From assembly GCA_946807835.1 (NCBI GenBank), contig OX327694.1, positions 4,290,001-4,354,000 of the forward strand: DNA of 64,000 bases. The letters are read 5' to 3'. Under the pieces are notes generated by a model. The model did not search any database and had not been told where the DNA came from. It was given only the letters and a program-made list of their open reading frames with translations. The DNA is from Ailanthus altissimus (taxonomy: Eukaryota; Streptophyta; Magnoliopsida; Sapindales; Simaroubaceae). Each line of letters opens with the position of its first letter. Positions within the stretch are counted from its first letter, which is position 1. Below, piece after piece: positions 20,913 through 33,113 of this stretch. The position numbers and the translations under genes were made by a program.

Positions 20913-23900
20913 AAAAAAATTATTTAAAAAACTTAATTATTAAAATAATTAAAATTTATAAAATTAATTATTAAAATAATTTAAATTTATAAAATTAATT
21001 ATTAAAAAATATAATTTATAAAAATTTAGATTTACAAAAGAAAAGTAATTGAAAAAAAAAGAAAGCCTTAATACAAATTAATTATTGAGAAAAAAATTTA
21101 AAAAAGAAATGTTGAAGGCATCATTTTGAGTAAAAAAAGAAACAAAAATTGAAATATGAAATAAACTTCACAAAAAATGCAACATTTAGGGTGACCACTT
21201 TAAAATAGATGAAATATCCTCAAACGTTGTCATTTTCAAGGCATAAGAAAATAGCAATCTAGACTTTTCCATCTCTCATAACCTTCTTCTGTAATACATG
21301 TTCTACTTTGTTTTTTCTTTAAAGTCTATCCTAAATTCCTAAATCCATCAAACCTAATCGAAAGCTTTGGTGGAATTTCAGTGACAACACAACAAAGTTG
21401 CATGCCAGAACTTTGCGCCTATGACGGAGAAAGGGGCGCATACAATGAAATTTTGAGATCTAACATATAAACTCTAACCCCAAACTAAAAAGAAAAATGG
21501 TTTAACTCTCCTTTCTATCTCTCTTTTAATTGTTAGCAAACGGGGGAGAGTTTAATGGTTGTGACAGATCGTAATGGAGAAATCCTATCGACATCGAGTT
21601 TGGTTTCGGGCGAATTGTCAAGCGTAGACTTGGGTTCAAGCCCAGGCTCGAGCTTAGGGTTTGTTGAGATGGTGAATGATAGTAAGAAGGAAAATGGTTG
21701 GTAGAAGCTGGTGGTGGCTACGACATTGGGAAAAAAATTATGTTTGGCTCTGATTTTTAAATCTCGTGAACAAGAAAGTCACTGGGAAATGAGTGTTGCT
21801 CTGCCATTCGTTTTATTCTCACCATCTCTGTCTCTTCGGTAAGTTTCTCTCTCTTGCTTTGCTTTGTCATTGTTATATGAAAGATTTTACATTAGGGATT
21901 GTGACGTTGTTAATTTATATTTAGTCATAAGATTTTACAGGGATCATCGATTGTTATAATCGATTGTTAATTATACTTTAGAAAACAATAAGAGGAGATT
22001 TTCTATATTTATTCTTCTTTCTTTCATATCTTTCTTTTAGTGGTGGAGCTAATTATTAATCAAATTGTACTTGATTGCATTACAATTTTTTGGTATGGTC
22101 ATTGACTGCTCTGTGTTTTTTATCATCTTTAGAAGAAATGATGAAGAATCTCAAGGTTGCTAACACTTTTGAACAAAACCCAATTCCAGTAAGGTAGAGT
22201 CCTCCACTTTACTTATTTTTTTCTTTGTATGTGTGTGTTAATTGTTTCTCTTATTTTATAGGCTTAAAAGTTTCATGGCTTATGATGTTTATCCCATAAT
22301 TAATTTCATGGTAAATTGTGGCTTTACGCTAAGATGGTAATATCTTGAGGAAATGATAATCCTTAGCTAATATATATACTAATAAACAAACACTTAGCTA
22401 CGTTTAGTTACTCTTGATATGTTTAAATTTTTGGATTCATTTACTGGTTTATGTTGTTTGATGAAGGATTTAATCTTTATTTGTTTGAGAATCTAGTATT
22501 AAATATATTTCCCATGTGGCAAATTGCTAAATTTGACTTTTGACCATAACTATCTTGCTCTTTCACCTGCACTGGTGCACAACATATGCTCATATTTTAA
22601 CTGTTTCTTAATTATGATCCAGTCTTGTCACGATGGTATTCATTATAATAGAATGATTATAATGACTTGAGAGAGAATCAAATTTATTAGCTTGAATTTG
22701 TTGTTATTAAAGGAGAGCATCTGCCATTTGATTGACATTGTTATTGAAAGTGGTAGTCAAATTTGGGAAGTTATTTTTGTTTCTGTTTTTTCTTTTGTTT
22801 CTTTTTAAGTATCCTTAGTTCAAATCTGAGTCCTATGCTAAAGTGCCTTAACTTTCTTGGCGTAGTTGATACTGAAGTATGAAATAAATATTTTTTAGTA
22901 TTTCAAACGTATTACTCCCAATGTTTATTAATAAAACATGGTTTACATGCTTGTATTTTAGTAGAAAAGTATTTGTATAAGCATATTAAATCGTTTATCC
23001 ATTGCATAAAAAAAATTACATTTTTCTTTAGGATATAAGGTCTTGTAATATTTTGAACATGTCAGAAGATGTCTTGTGATTCACAATTTCTTTATTTGTA
23101 CATAATTCAGTTTTTGTTTCACCAAATGAACTTACATGATAACTAATATTATGCTATTAATTTCTTGTACTTCAGAGGACTTTAGAAAGAATATTTTGTT
23201 GGATACAAATAGTATTTGTATTAGTTAATTTTTGAGCTAATTATTATGTTAATGATGACCTAATTAGTTAATTTCTGAGCTAATTAGTTAACTTTTGAGC
23301 TAATTATCCATGTTAGATTCAAACTGCAAAATGAGATTGAGTTATAAGATTGTTTAAAACCTGAAACTATGTTGGTGTTATTAGTTTTTGGCTCAGGTAA
23401 ACTGATGAAAAATTATGAATGACTGAATCTCTTGTAGGCATCACTACAACATTTTTCAAGTACTGAGGTGCCTTACTAGATTTAGAGAAATGTATGACGA
23501 GCATACACTTCACTTAAATATAATTTTTCAAAATAGAGACTAATTTCTTATTTTATTTAACAATATATGTTTTCTCCTCTCCAGTAATTGAAGTTTTCTG
23601 GGAAGGCGAGGAAAGTGAAACATAGAAAACTGACAATGAGACATTGAAGAAATTGGATAGTATGGCAAAGAATATCAAGAGCAATAAACTCACCAATAAT
23701 GTTAAAAGGTTAAAGCTACTTTTACTTTTATTAAATACACTTACATATCATCATTTAGCATCATTTCTTGTTTTCCTATTAAGAAGTTCCACACAGCCAT
23801 TGCAAAACATAAGGAATGTGTGGCATGTAGCAGATTACTGCTTGGTTGTCAACCTCATTATCTATATGTAAAGCTTTTGTTATCAGTTGGTTATATTTAC

Positions 23901-25154
23901 AATTATAGTTCATTGATTGTAGTTTGTTTAGTTTGCTAAAGGAAAGATAAATAACTGTTTATATAAATAATCTCAATGATTACTTGTTCTTATTATAAAA
24001 AACATCTGAATCTTTTCTCTATCAAATTTTAACATACCCGACCTGTAGCTATTATATATGATATGATTTTTAAAACTATTATACTGGAGTTTATCTAAAG
24101 CCAAAATCATTGGTGTTGAGTTATTTCTCTTATTAGCAATTTATTTTCATGTATTAGAAATGCTTTCGAGTCCTAGATTGTTGGAATGTTGGAAGTATTT
24201 CTCTTATGGCAGATTCCTTTACAAGTTTACAATCTTTAACCAATAGTTCTTATGCATTGTGAAATAACTTTATGTTTCTATTTCTTTATTTGACTTAGAA
24301 CATTTTCATTAAATATTTGTTCAAATTTGTTTCTTAATTGCTTGGTTAGTATGTATCTTAAAGGTACTCGTTGATATGTCTTGTAGGTAGAAGCTATCGT
24401 CTTATACTTTGGGTTGTTTTGTTGTTATTTTGGGGGCAAATATTGAGCTGTTTTTGGGACTAATATGGGGTTGTTTCTGGGGTTGATATGATGCCATTTT
24501 TAGAGGTGAAATGGAGTTGTTTTTTGCCATTTTTCTGATAAATATATTCTATAAATGCTTGACCTTTTTTGTTACATGTAAGCACTTTTTAACATTTGCA
24601 ACTTCTCTTATCTTTTGTGCTACCTAATCCAACAACAATCATATCTTACTCTTTTTTTCTCTAACCTAGTTTGGATGTGATTTTTATTTTTATATTGTCA
24701 TTGCAATATTTTATAAGTTAAGTATATTGTTCAACCTTTCTAATTTTCTCATATATATATTTTTTATTTTGATAGAGGTGGTCGTGGATTATTTTGCTTA
24801 ATTGCCGCTAAGTTACAGGTGGATTGCATCAACTCTTTTGATAGATTGTTGGTTTGTGCAAATCAAATATGGCGGTGTTTAAATAATCTTCAAACATTGG
24901 GATGGTTTAGAATGTTGTATGTTTTGCAATATTTATGAAATTAAGTTTAATGTACTTTTATACAGTTTAACAATTTTAATTGTCACTTTTGTGATATTTT
25001 GATTATAGTGGTTGTAAGATGTAGTTTCATACTATGTAATAATTTGGTATATATTTAAATGTTATAAAATTTAAGTTTAAATATATATTTAAAATTTTGG
25101 TCTAACAATTCTAATTCTAAATTATTAAAAAAATCTAATTTAAATTGTTATAAA

Positions 25155-25493
25155 TGAACACTAAATACTATTGACACCATAGTATTAACGATTTTCTGAT
25201 ACCTTAGTGTCATTGATTTTTTGATACTATAGTGTCAGTGATGCTTTAATACCATGGTGTCGGAGATTCACTGATACCATGGTAACAAAAAATTTCTGAT
25301 ACTATAGTGTCAATGATTTTTTGATATTGTGGTGTTAACAATTTACAGATACCATGGTATCAGAGATTCATTGACACCATAAATAGTGTCAGTAAATTTT
25401 TGACTTGGGCAACACTGATACTATGAATTAGTGTCAGTGAAACCCTTCACTGACGTTAACTTGGAGTTAGTGAAAGCCATTTTTGTAATAGTG
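25155..25493. repeat. CACTA right terminal inverted repeat and subterminal motif cluster
   Basis: Carries at least ten alternating copies of gatac(c/t)atggtatca and tagtgtcagtga-like motifs before the terminal tttttgtaatagtg. It mirrors the motif cluster at the left end. Confidence 0.82.
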
Positions 25494-25499
25494 AGATTC

Positions 25500-25887
25500 A
25501 TTAGAATTGTCTGCTCTCAAAGGGAGAACTACTCCATGATCTTACAAAATTGAGAAGAAATCTGCCTAACCTTCTTGCAAATTACGAGAATCGAACTGTG
25601 CACTTTTCCATTATATATGCTGTGATGGCGAGGGATGTAAAGCTAACCTTTATTATTTATCTTTCACATAATAAAGAAAATGATATAACTCAAAGTAATG
25701 GAAATGTTATGCAGAATGAAAAATATTAGCAATTGTGTTATGCAATTACTCTTTTGTTGTCAAGGTAAAGTCCCCACATCTTTGTTCATTAGTTTTGTTA
25801 CTTTTGGTGAGATGAATAAATGCTTCTTCCATAATCAACTCTCAGGCTGGATTCTTGAGGTTTCAAATAACGTCTCCAAAGTTTGTA
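25500..25887. other. Intergenic sequence after the CACTA element
   Basis: No recognised gene. The small open frame starting at 25,698 has no family similarity that I can see. Confidence 0.4.
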
Positions 25888-26540
25888 ATAGACTTATTAG
25901 AGCGGAAGTAATAAACCTAAGTAATATAATGCAGCAACAAGCAATTAAGAATAAACTAGAGAGAGAAAGTAAAAGAAAGAAAACAAGAATTTAAATAGTT
26001 CTGCAACTTGCCTACGTCCACGGTAGATCAAAATCTCACTTATTTTATTAATGAATTTATAAGGCATTCACAAAAGTATACCTTTTATAAGAAAGAAGTC
26101 AAGCTTTAAATGAACACTCTCAATTGCACTCACAAAGAACTCACAATTGATCTCTATTGTAATTTAGGGATTTTCTCTCTTGTGTTTGTATTGTGATGAT
26201 TGATGTTAATTACAAAGAGTTATAAGGGTTTATATAGTGTTAATACTAATCCTAGAAACTATAAACCTAATTGAAATAAGAGTTTTTACTTATAAGAGTC
26301 TAAATTTTACTTAAAGAAGTTAATTGAGCTAGAAAAGAGAATACCCATAAGTTGTTGCGTAAACAGTACCCACATGTGAACAATACCCATAAACACTACC
26401 TACACATGAATAGTATCTTATTTCGGCTTTTCGTTCTACTCCTTTCATATACTAAACTTCTTACTGATTTTTCATTACTCTCTAACTCAAAATAAAAAAT
26501 TATTATTGATTTTGAATCACTAATTTCTAACAAGACCCAT
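25888..26540 (+). repeat. Dispersed LTR-like repeat, copy 2
   Basis: Contains agtaatataatgcagcaa (25,919), then cctacgtccacggtagatca (about 26,010), tttataaggcattcacaaaa and ttttataagaaagaa, and ends ctaatttctaacaa. The same blocks in the same order occur at 60,530-61,075, and more diverged at 18,330-19,050. Confidence 0.75.
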
Positions 26541-27054
26541 CATGAAAATAAAATGATCAAATAGTTAGTAGTTGAATACAAATCTTGAATCAGAATTGTG
26601 ACAAGTTTACAACTGGAATGATGAATATGTTGAAGGCTTAATCCTTCAACCAATTCTAATCCAGCTGACATAGATTATTTTCCTTCAATTGATTCAATGT
26701 AACACTTATAAGCAATGAATTTTTTCAAAATACTATTAAAACAGCAAGCAAACACAATAAGACAAAGCTAATTACCGCCATTTAAGTAGGAAATTAGAAA
26801 GAGGTTAATAGAAGTAATAACTAGAACCACACAGATATAAAATTATCCAAATTAAATTAAGTACAACTGATATTGAAAGCATTATGAAGTTCAAGGTTCA
26901 AAGCCTATAAGCACGCTTCTTCTCTGCAGAAGAGACTTATTAACGGAAAGAAACAGATACAAGTACTTCTCATTAGACACCCATATGCTATTTTATGGGA
27001 GAATATTGTTTCAGTTTTGATGCGGATAGAGTAGGTGTCATCACTAGTGGTGAT

Positions 27055-30000
27055 TCAGTACCACTTTATAACTGCATTTCCAGAAGCAATTGCCACATCT
27101 TGGATCTCCACAAAGGCCTCCGAAGCTACGGATGAAGTGCCTCTGATCAACTGTTTGATGATCAGTTTCTGGAGGCACATTGAATTTTTCAGGATAAATT
27201 TCAGAAGATTGATTTCCGCTCTCTTCCCTGTAAAGCCAGTGATGAGAACACATTCGAGATAATCAAGAGTCCAACCATCTGCTGTCCAAAGACCTTGAGG
27301 CAGCCCGAGATAGCCATGCCCACCCCGCTTAAATTCCTGAAACTGTAAAATAAGGTTATCAAAGCTAATCGAGTAATATTCCGCAAAAGGAATACTTAAT
27401 TTTCAGGCCAATGATAAAGGAAACTTACATGCATTGCCCTTATAAAGCCTGTGGAAATGGTGAGAGTTTTAAGATAGGGCGAGCTTCGAAGCAAGCACAT
27501 TATTGTTGGGACTTCGTATTGTTCCATGCCCGTCTTCAATGTCAAATGCTTTATGCCCAATATTGGAAAAAGTGGTTGGCCATTCAACAAGTACACATTG
27601 GGGAAAATCTATTCATCAACAAATATAAGAGCAAACTTTTTAGCTTTAGTTTTGTTCTTACTCTGAACAGAAGATAATTTGATTATTGCATTAGTAATAA
27701 AAAGGAATATATAAAGTTCAACTCAAAACAATGAAGTCAATTTGTTATTGCATATTTAGCTTCTCAAAAAGCTAACATGTTAGGGAAACTTCCTATTAAG
27801 ATAAATGTTTTTATATCATAAAAACTAACAAAATCTTGAGATTTAAAATATGCTAGAAAACACTAATAATTTATTCCAATAGGCCCATCCATTAAAGGTT
27901 TTACCAATGTAAAGTAAATTTTTATTGGAAAATACTATAGTATGCTTAAATTAGTTAAGATAACCATAAGTAATATTTAGCAATGACAAATTTAGTATTT
28001 GACTGAATTAACTAAAAATGAGAGCACGTGTTCTTAGATTGTATGTACCACTCTTTGCCTTTAACAAGTTTTTGTACTTGCCTCCTAAACGAATAAATAT
28101 TAAAAAAAAAAAACTTACTTTGGACTCATACTATATATGATAAGATTCATTTACTTAGAACTAGCACATTAATCATTACACAATTTATATTATATTTTAT
28201 ATTGAATAACTACTATTCTATATGAAGAACCAACTTATATGCATGCTTACATCATATTGATCAATCAATAACAATGGTTAAAAGCTTATTATACTATACA
28301 CGACAAGATTCATTCATGAGAACAAGCTTATTAGATTATATATACCATTCTTTTCCTTTAACTACTTTTTGTAGTCTCCTTATAAAACAAAAATCATGTT
28401 TAAAAGCTTACTTTGGACTTATACTATATGTGAAAAGATTCATTTACCTGAGAACTAGCACATTAATGATTACACGATTCATATTATATATTATATTAAA
28501 TATCTACTACTTTATATGGAGAACAAATTTAATGCATGCTTACGTCATTTTGATCAATCAATAACTATGATTAAAAGCTTATCTTGGATTATACTATATA
28601 TGACAAGATTCATTCATGAGAACTACCTTACTAGATTATATGTACCACTCCCACCTTTAACTACTTTTTATTCCCGCCTTTAAAACTAATAATCATGTTT
28701 AAAAGCTGACTTTGGTTTCATACTATATATAATAAGATTCATTTATCCGAGAACTAGCACATTAATGATTACACAATTCATTTACTCAATAACTACCACA
28801 TTAATGTATGTACTCGCCTTTTAAACTTATAACATGTTTAAAAAAGCTTACTTTTGACTCATACTATATGACAAGATTCATTTACTAGAGAACTAGCACA
28901 TTAATGATTACATGATTCATATTATATCTTATACTGAATTTTTACTATTCTACATTGGGAACGAACTTAATACATACTTACAACATTTTGATCAATCAAT
29001 AACTATGGTTAAAAACTTATCTTGGATTATACTATATATGACAAGATTTGTTCATGAGAACTAGCTTACTAGATTGTATATACCACTCTCTACCTTTAAC
29101 TACTTTTTTTACTTGCCTTCTAAACTGATAACCATGTTTAAAAGCTTTCTTTGGACTTATACTATATATGACAAGATTCATTTACCTGAGAACAAGAACA
29201 TTAATGATTACATGATTCATTTACCCGATAACAGCCACAGTAAGGTATGTACTCGCCTTCTAAACCCATAACATGTCTAAAAGCTTACTTTGGATTCATA
29301 CTATATATGATAAGATTCATTTACCCGAGAACTAGTACATTAATGATTACACGATTCATATTATATATAATACTGGATTTTTTCTATTCTACATTGGGAA
29401 CGAACTTAATACATGCTTACAATATTTTGATCAATCAATAACCATGGTTAAAATCTTATTTTGGATCATACTATATATGATAATATTCGTTTATGAGAAC
29501 TTTACTAGATTGTATGTACCGCTCTCCACCTTCAACTACTTTTTGTACTTGTCTTCTAAACTAATAACTATGTTTAAAAGCTTGCTTTGGACTTATACTA
29601 TATATGGCAAGATTCATTTACCCAAGAATTAGAACATTAATGATTACACAATTTATTTACCCGATAACTGTCACATTAAGGTATGTACTTGCCTTCGAAA
29701 CCCATAACCATGTTTAAAAGCTTACTTGGGACTCATACTATATATGACAAGACTCATTTTCCTGAGAACTAGCACATTAATGATTACATGCTTCATATTA
29801 TATCTTATATTGAATATTTTCTATTCTACATAGAGAATGAACTTAATACATGCTTACATCATTTTGATCAATCAATAACTATGGTTAAAAGCTTATCTTG
29901 GATTATACTCTATACAATAAGATTCATTCATGAGAATTAGCTTATTAGATTGTATGTACCACTCTCCACCTTTAACTACTTTTTGTACTCGCCTTCTGAA

Positions 30001-32087
30001 CTAATAACCATGTTTTAAAGATTACTTTGGACTTATACTATATATGACAAGATTTATTTACCTGAGAACTAGAACGTTAATGATTTCACAATTCATATTA
30101 TATCTTATATTGAATATATACTATTCTACATAAGGAACAAACTAAATACATGCTTACATCATTTTGATCAATCAATAAGCATGGTTAAAAGCTTATCTTG
30201 GATCATACTATATACGACAAGATTCATTCATGAGAACTAGTTTACTAGATTATATGTACTAGTCTTCATATTTAACTACTTTTTGTACTCATCTTTTAAA
30301 CTAATAACCATGTATAAAAGCTTATTTTGGACTCATACTATATATGACAAGATTTATTTACCTGAGAACTAGCACATTAATGATTACACGATTCACATTA
30401 TATCTTATATAGAATATATACTATTCTACATAGAGAATAAACTTAATACATGCATAATCATTTTGATCAATCTATAACCATGGTTAAAAACTTATCTTGA
30501 ATCATACTATGTATGACAAGATTCATTCAGGAGAACTAGTTTATTAGATTGCATGTACCACTCTCTTCCTTTAATTACTTTTTGTATTCACCTTCTAAAT
30601 CAATAACCATTTTTAAAAGCTTATTTTGTACTCATGCTATATACCCGCGCACTAGCATATTAATGATTACACGATTCACATTATATCTTATGCAAAATAT
30701 ATACTATTTTACATGGAGAATAAACTTAATATATGCTTAATCATTTTGATCAATCTATAACCATGGTTAAAAACTTATCTTGGATCATACTATATATGAC
30801 AAGATTCATTCATGGGAACTAGCTTATTAGATTGCATTACCACTCTCTTCCTTTAACTACTTTTTGTATTCATCTTCTAAATCAATAACCATGTTTCAAA
30901 GCTTATTTTGGACTCATACTGGATATGTCAAGAGTTATTTACTCGAGAATTAGCACATTAATGATTACATGATTCATATTATATCTTATACTAAATATTT
31001 GCTATTCTACATAGAGAACGAACTTAATGCATGCTTACGTCATTGTAATCAATCAATAATCATGGTTAAAAGCTTATCTTAGATCATACTATATATGACA
31101 AGATTCATTTATGAGAACTAGCACATCAATGATTACATGATCCCTATTATTAGATACCAAATAACTACTTTTTATATGGAAAACGAACTTAATACATGTT
31201 TATATCATTTTTATTTATCAGTAACTATATTTAAAGCTTAACTTAGAGATTATACCATATACGACAAGATTCATTTACATGAGAACTAGCACATTAACGA
31301 TTACACTATTCCTATTATATCCAAATACTATATAACTACTATTTTACATGAACAATGAACTTAATGCATACGTATGTCATTTGATAACTTAATAAAGATC
31401 AATTATGAAACTAAATAATGAACTAGTTATATGATTTCAATCAAATTAAACACTAAAAAATTGTCCACACCAAGCATGCATGGTTATGTCATTTGGTCAA
31501 TCATACTAGCTTATACATGAACTGTGATATTAATTAAAGTTTGATTAGATGTTCATATGATTATCATTACAAATTGCATGAAAATGTAGAATGTTAATCT
31601 TGTTCTTGTATTTAAAGCTTCAAAATTATGAAATCAAATGTTGCATAAATGTCATAATCTATCATGATTTTTCAAACATTATAAAAAACAAATGAAGAGT
31701 TCAAATATACACAAGGTTTCTAAAATCAGAAGGAAGAATACAAATTTTAACTTTTGTATGAGCATTATAATTTGTATGCTAATATCCGAGGTCTCATTAA
31801 ATAAAATCTTAATGTATCCAAAATGAATAATTAAGCAAATAAATAAATAAGTGAATTTAATGGATATATCATTGAAATTTGATGTCAAAAAGCTATTAAA
31901 TTCATCTAAAATGTTTATGGTTTCCGATTAGAATCAATTCTGCTCTCAATTAAGAATGAAACAAATCCCTTAAAAGGAGTGATTTGCAAGGAAATGAACC
32001 TTTGAGAGATCGCAAGTACATACTGTATGGAGTCTCTAGCATCGGTAGCTCAGCAATTGCAATAAAAGATGAACTAGCTAGAGGGAA

Positions 32088-32127
<40 letters not shown>

Positions 32128-33113
32128 TATTGCAAATGAAATTAATTTACCTTGAGAGCAGAGGTGGCTACTTTAAGGATCTTAGCATCAGCAAAACCAG
32201 AGAAGAGTGCCTTAACATCCCCGGCATCCAAAGGATAATATGTAGCCATGTGATAATCCAAGAGCACTTCGTTGAGGGCAACTAATTGTCTCAGACGGAA
32301 TGGCACCATCCTGCCTGCATACTCAAAATATTCAAGTGTTGGAAGGCAAAGTTCGATCCCTATCGTGAGCGGTTCGCAATGCCTCACAATCAACTTCTTA
32401 AGCCTCAACAACATGATTGAGATATTAACCTTAATCAGTCGATAACACTCCACCAAGCTCAAACACTCCAAGTAAGGACAACTGAGGATTATATGTTCTA
32501 TCTCCCTCCAGGAAATCCGAACTCGTGTTAACGATAAGGTTGTCAGGCCGATGAAGCTCTGAAAGTTGCAGTAACCCAAGCCGCAAGAGTTTATGCTCAA
32601 AACCCTGATGGACATTCCAGCTTGGTACAAAAAAATTGGCAAGACATATTGAGGGGTGTGAAGCATTGGCTGGGGTTCAATGGGATCTCCATCTGAAAAA
32701 TCTATTCTTAATTCCTTGACGTTTTTTGACAAGGCAACTTTGAGCCATTTATCAATATTTGCATGATATTGATCAGATGAGTAATGGAAGCGAAAACTGA
32801 ACTTGGATAAGAATGGTGAGGCTAAGGTATTGACTGTTCTATTGAAAAAATGGACATATCTGATCTTCCCGGTTCTTTTCAACTCCATGGACTGGACCCT
32901 CTTGCCCATACTAAGCCAATATTGCCTGGCATCAGGGAACATGAAGTTGATTTCACTGAGCTCAAAAGAAGGGCAATGCAACCACAGAGCGTTCTTATGC
33001 CATTCTTTTCTCGACGTACAAAGGCGGTAGGAGTCGAGAAATGGAAGGAAGGAGATGATTGCGATGATAAGGTCGTAAGGAAGCTGTGAGAATCTGTCTG
33101 CGTCTGTTTCCAT
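27055..33113 (-). CDS. F-box/LRR/FBD protein, three exons, 476 aa
   Basis: Coding exons on the minus strand are 33,113-32,151, 27,608-27,429 and 27,342-27,055; all joints have GT-AG and phase 0. The protein is expected to be the substrate-binding subunit of an SCF ubiquitin ligase: the F-box binds SKP1/ASK and the LRRs bind a target. The F-box is at residues 7-50 (FSQLPYDLIIAIISFLPFLD). Leucine-rich segments follow (FIGLTTLSLTRVRI, CPYLECLSLVECYRL, LKKLIVRHCEPL). Exon 2 carries KHLTLKTGMEQYEVP, and exon 3 the FBD-type end (DYLECVLITGFTGKRAEI, LLKFILKN). The length fits this large plant family, and no stop or frameshift is seen. Intron 1 is 4,542 bp and mostly tandem repeat; intron 2 is 86 bp. 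The target is unknown. The start is the first Met before the F-box. Confidence 0.92.
28020..31390. repeat. Higher-order tandem repeat array in the F-box intron
   Basis: Two related submonomers alternate. One contains aaaagcttactttggactca and ends with tttgatcaatcaataac. The other contains ggttaaaagcttatcttgga and ends with ctactttttgtactcgcctt. Landmark taccactct-like sites fall near 28,045, 28,345, 28,645, 29,080, 29,517, 29,957, 30,256, 30,556 and 30,838. The periods are therefore about 300, 300, 435, 437, 440, 300, 300 and 282 bp. The three long units carry an extra partial submonomer of about 137 bp. Copies decay toward 31,390. Confidence 0.93.
32089..32127. repeat. TA/TG microsatellite near the intron 1 donor
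   Basis: A (TA)n run is followed directly by a (TG)n run, ending about 20 bp from the splice donor of the F-box gene. Confidence 0.93.

Larger units (their letters stand above)
20731..25493. mobile_element. Non-autonomous CACTA (En/Spm-type) DNA transposon, 4,763 bp
   Basis: The left end reads CACTACTACAAAAATG, and the right end in reverse complement reads CACTATTACAAAAATG. A 3-bp duplication, AGA, lies at 20,728-20,730 and 25,494-25,496, the size CACTA transposases make. Both ends carry many copies of short subterminal motifs. No transposase similarity is visible in any frame, so the element probably depended on an autonomous relative. The interior has gene-like features (G+C-richer 21,540-21,840 followed by cggtaagt, a splice-donor-like site), which could be captured host sequence, but I recognise no protein. 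Confidence 0.9.
27609..32150 (-). other. Intron 1 of the F-box gene (4,542 bp)
   Basis: The donor is AAG/GTAAAT at 32,151/32,150, and the acceptor is GAATAG before 27,608. It contains the 300/437-bp tandem array and a TA/TG microsatellite close to the donor. No coding homology lies inside; the short open frames at 28,274-30,740 are translations of the tandem repeat. Confidence 0.88.

Noticed and set aside
25698..25994. 98-aa open frame on the plus strand
   Set aside because: It runs into the dispersed repeat and shows no family similarity.
27044..27677. Separate small genes on both strands at 27,044-27,677
   Set aside because: The correct reading is exons 2 and 3 of the F-box gene; the other frames are shadows or run into introns.
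28274..30740. Several small open frames in a row (60-96 aa) with similar protein sequences
   Set aside because: They are translations of successive units of the intronic tandem array and have no family similarity.
28020..31390. CRISPR-like array
   Set aside because: Units are 300-440 bp and diverged with no short repeat/unique spacer pattern; this is plant nuclear DNA.
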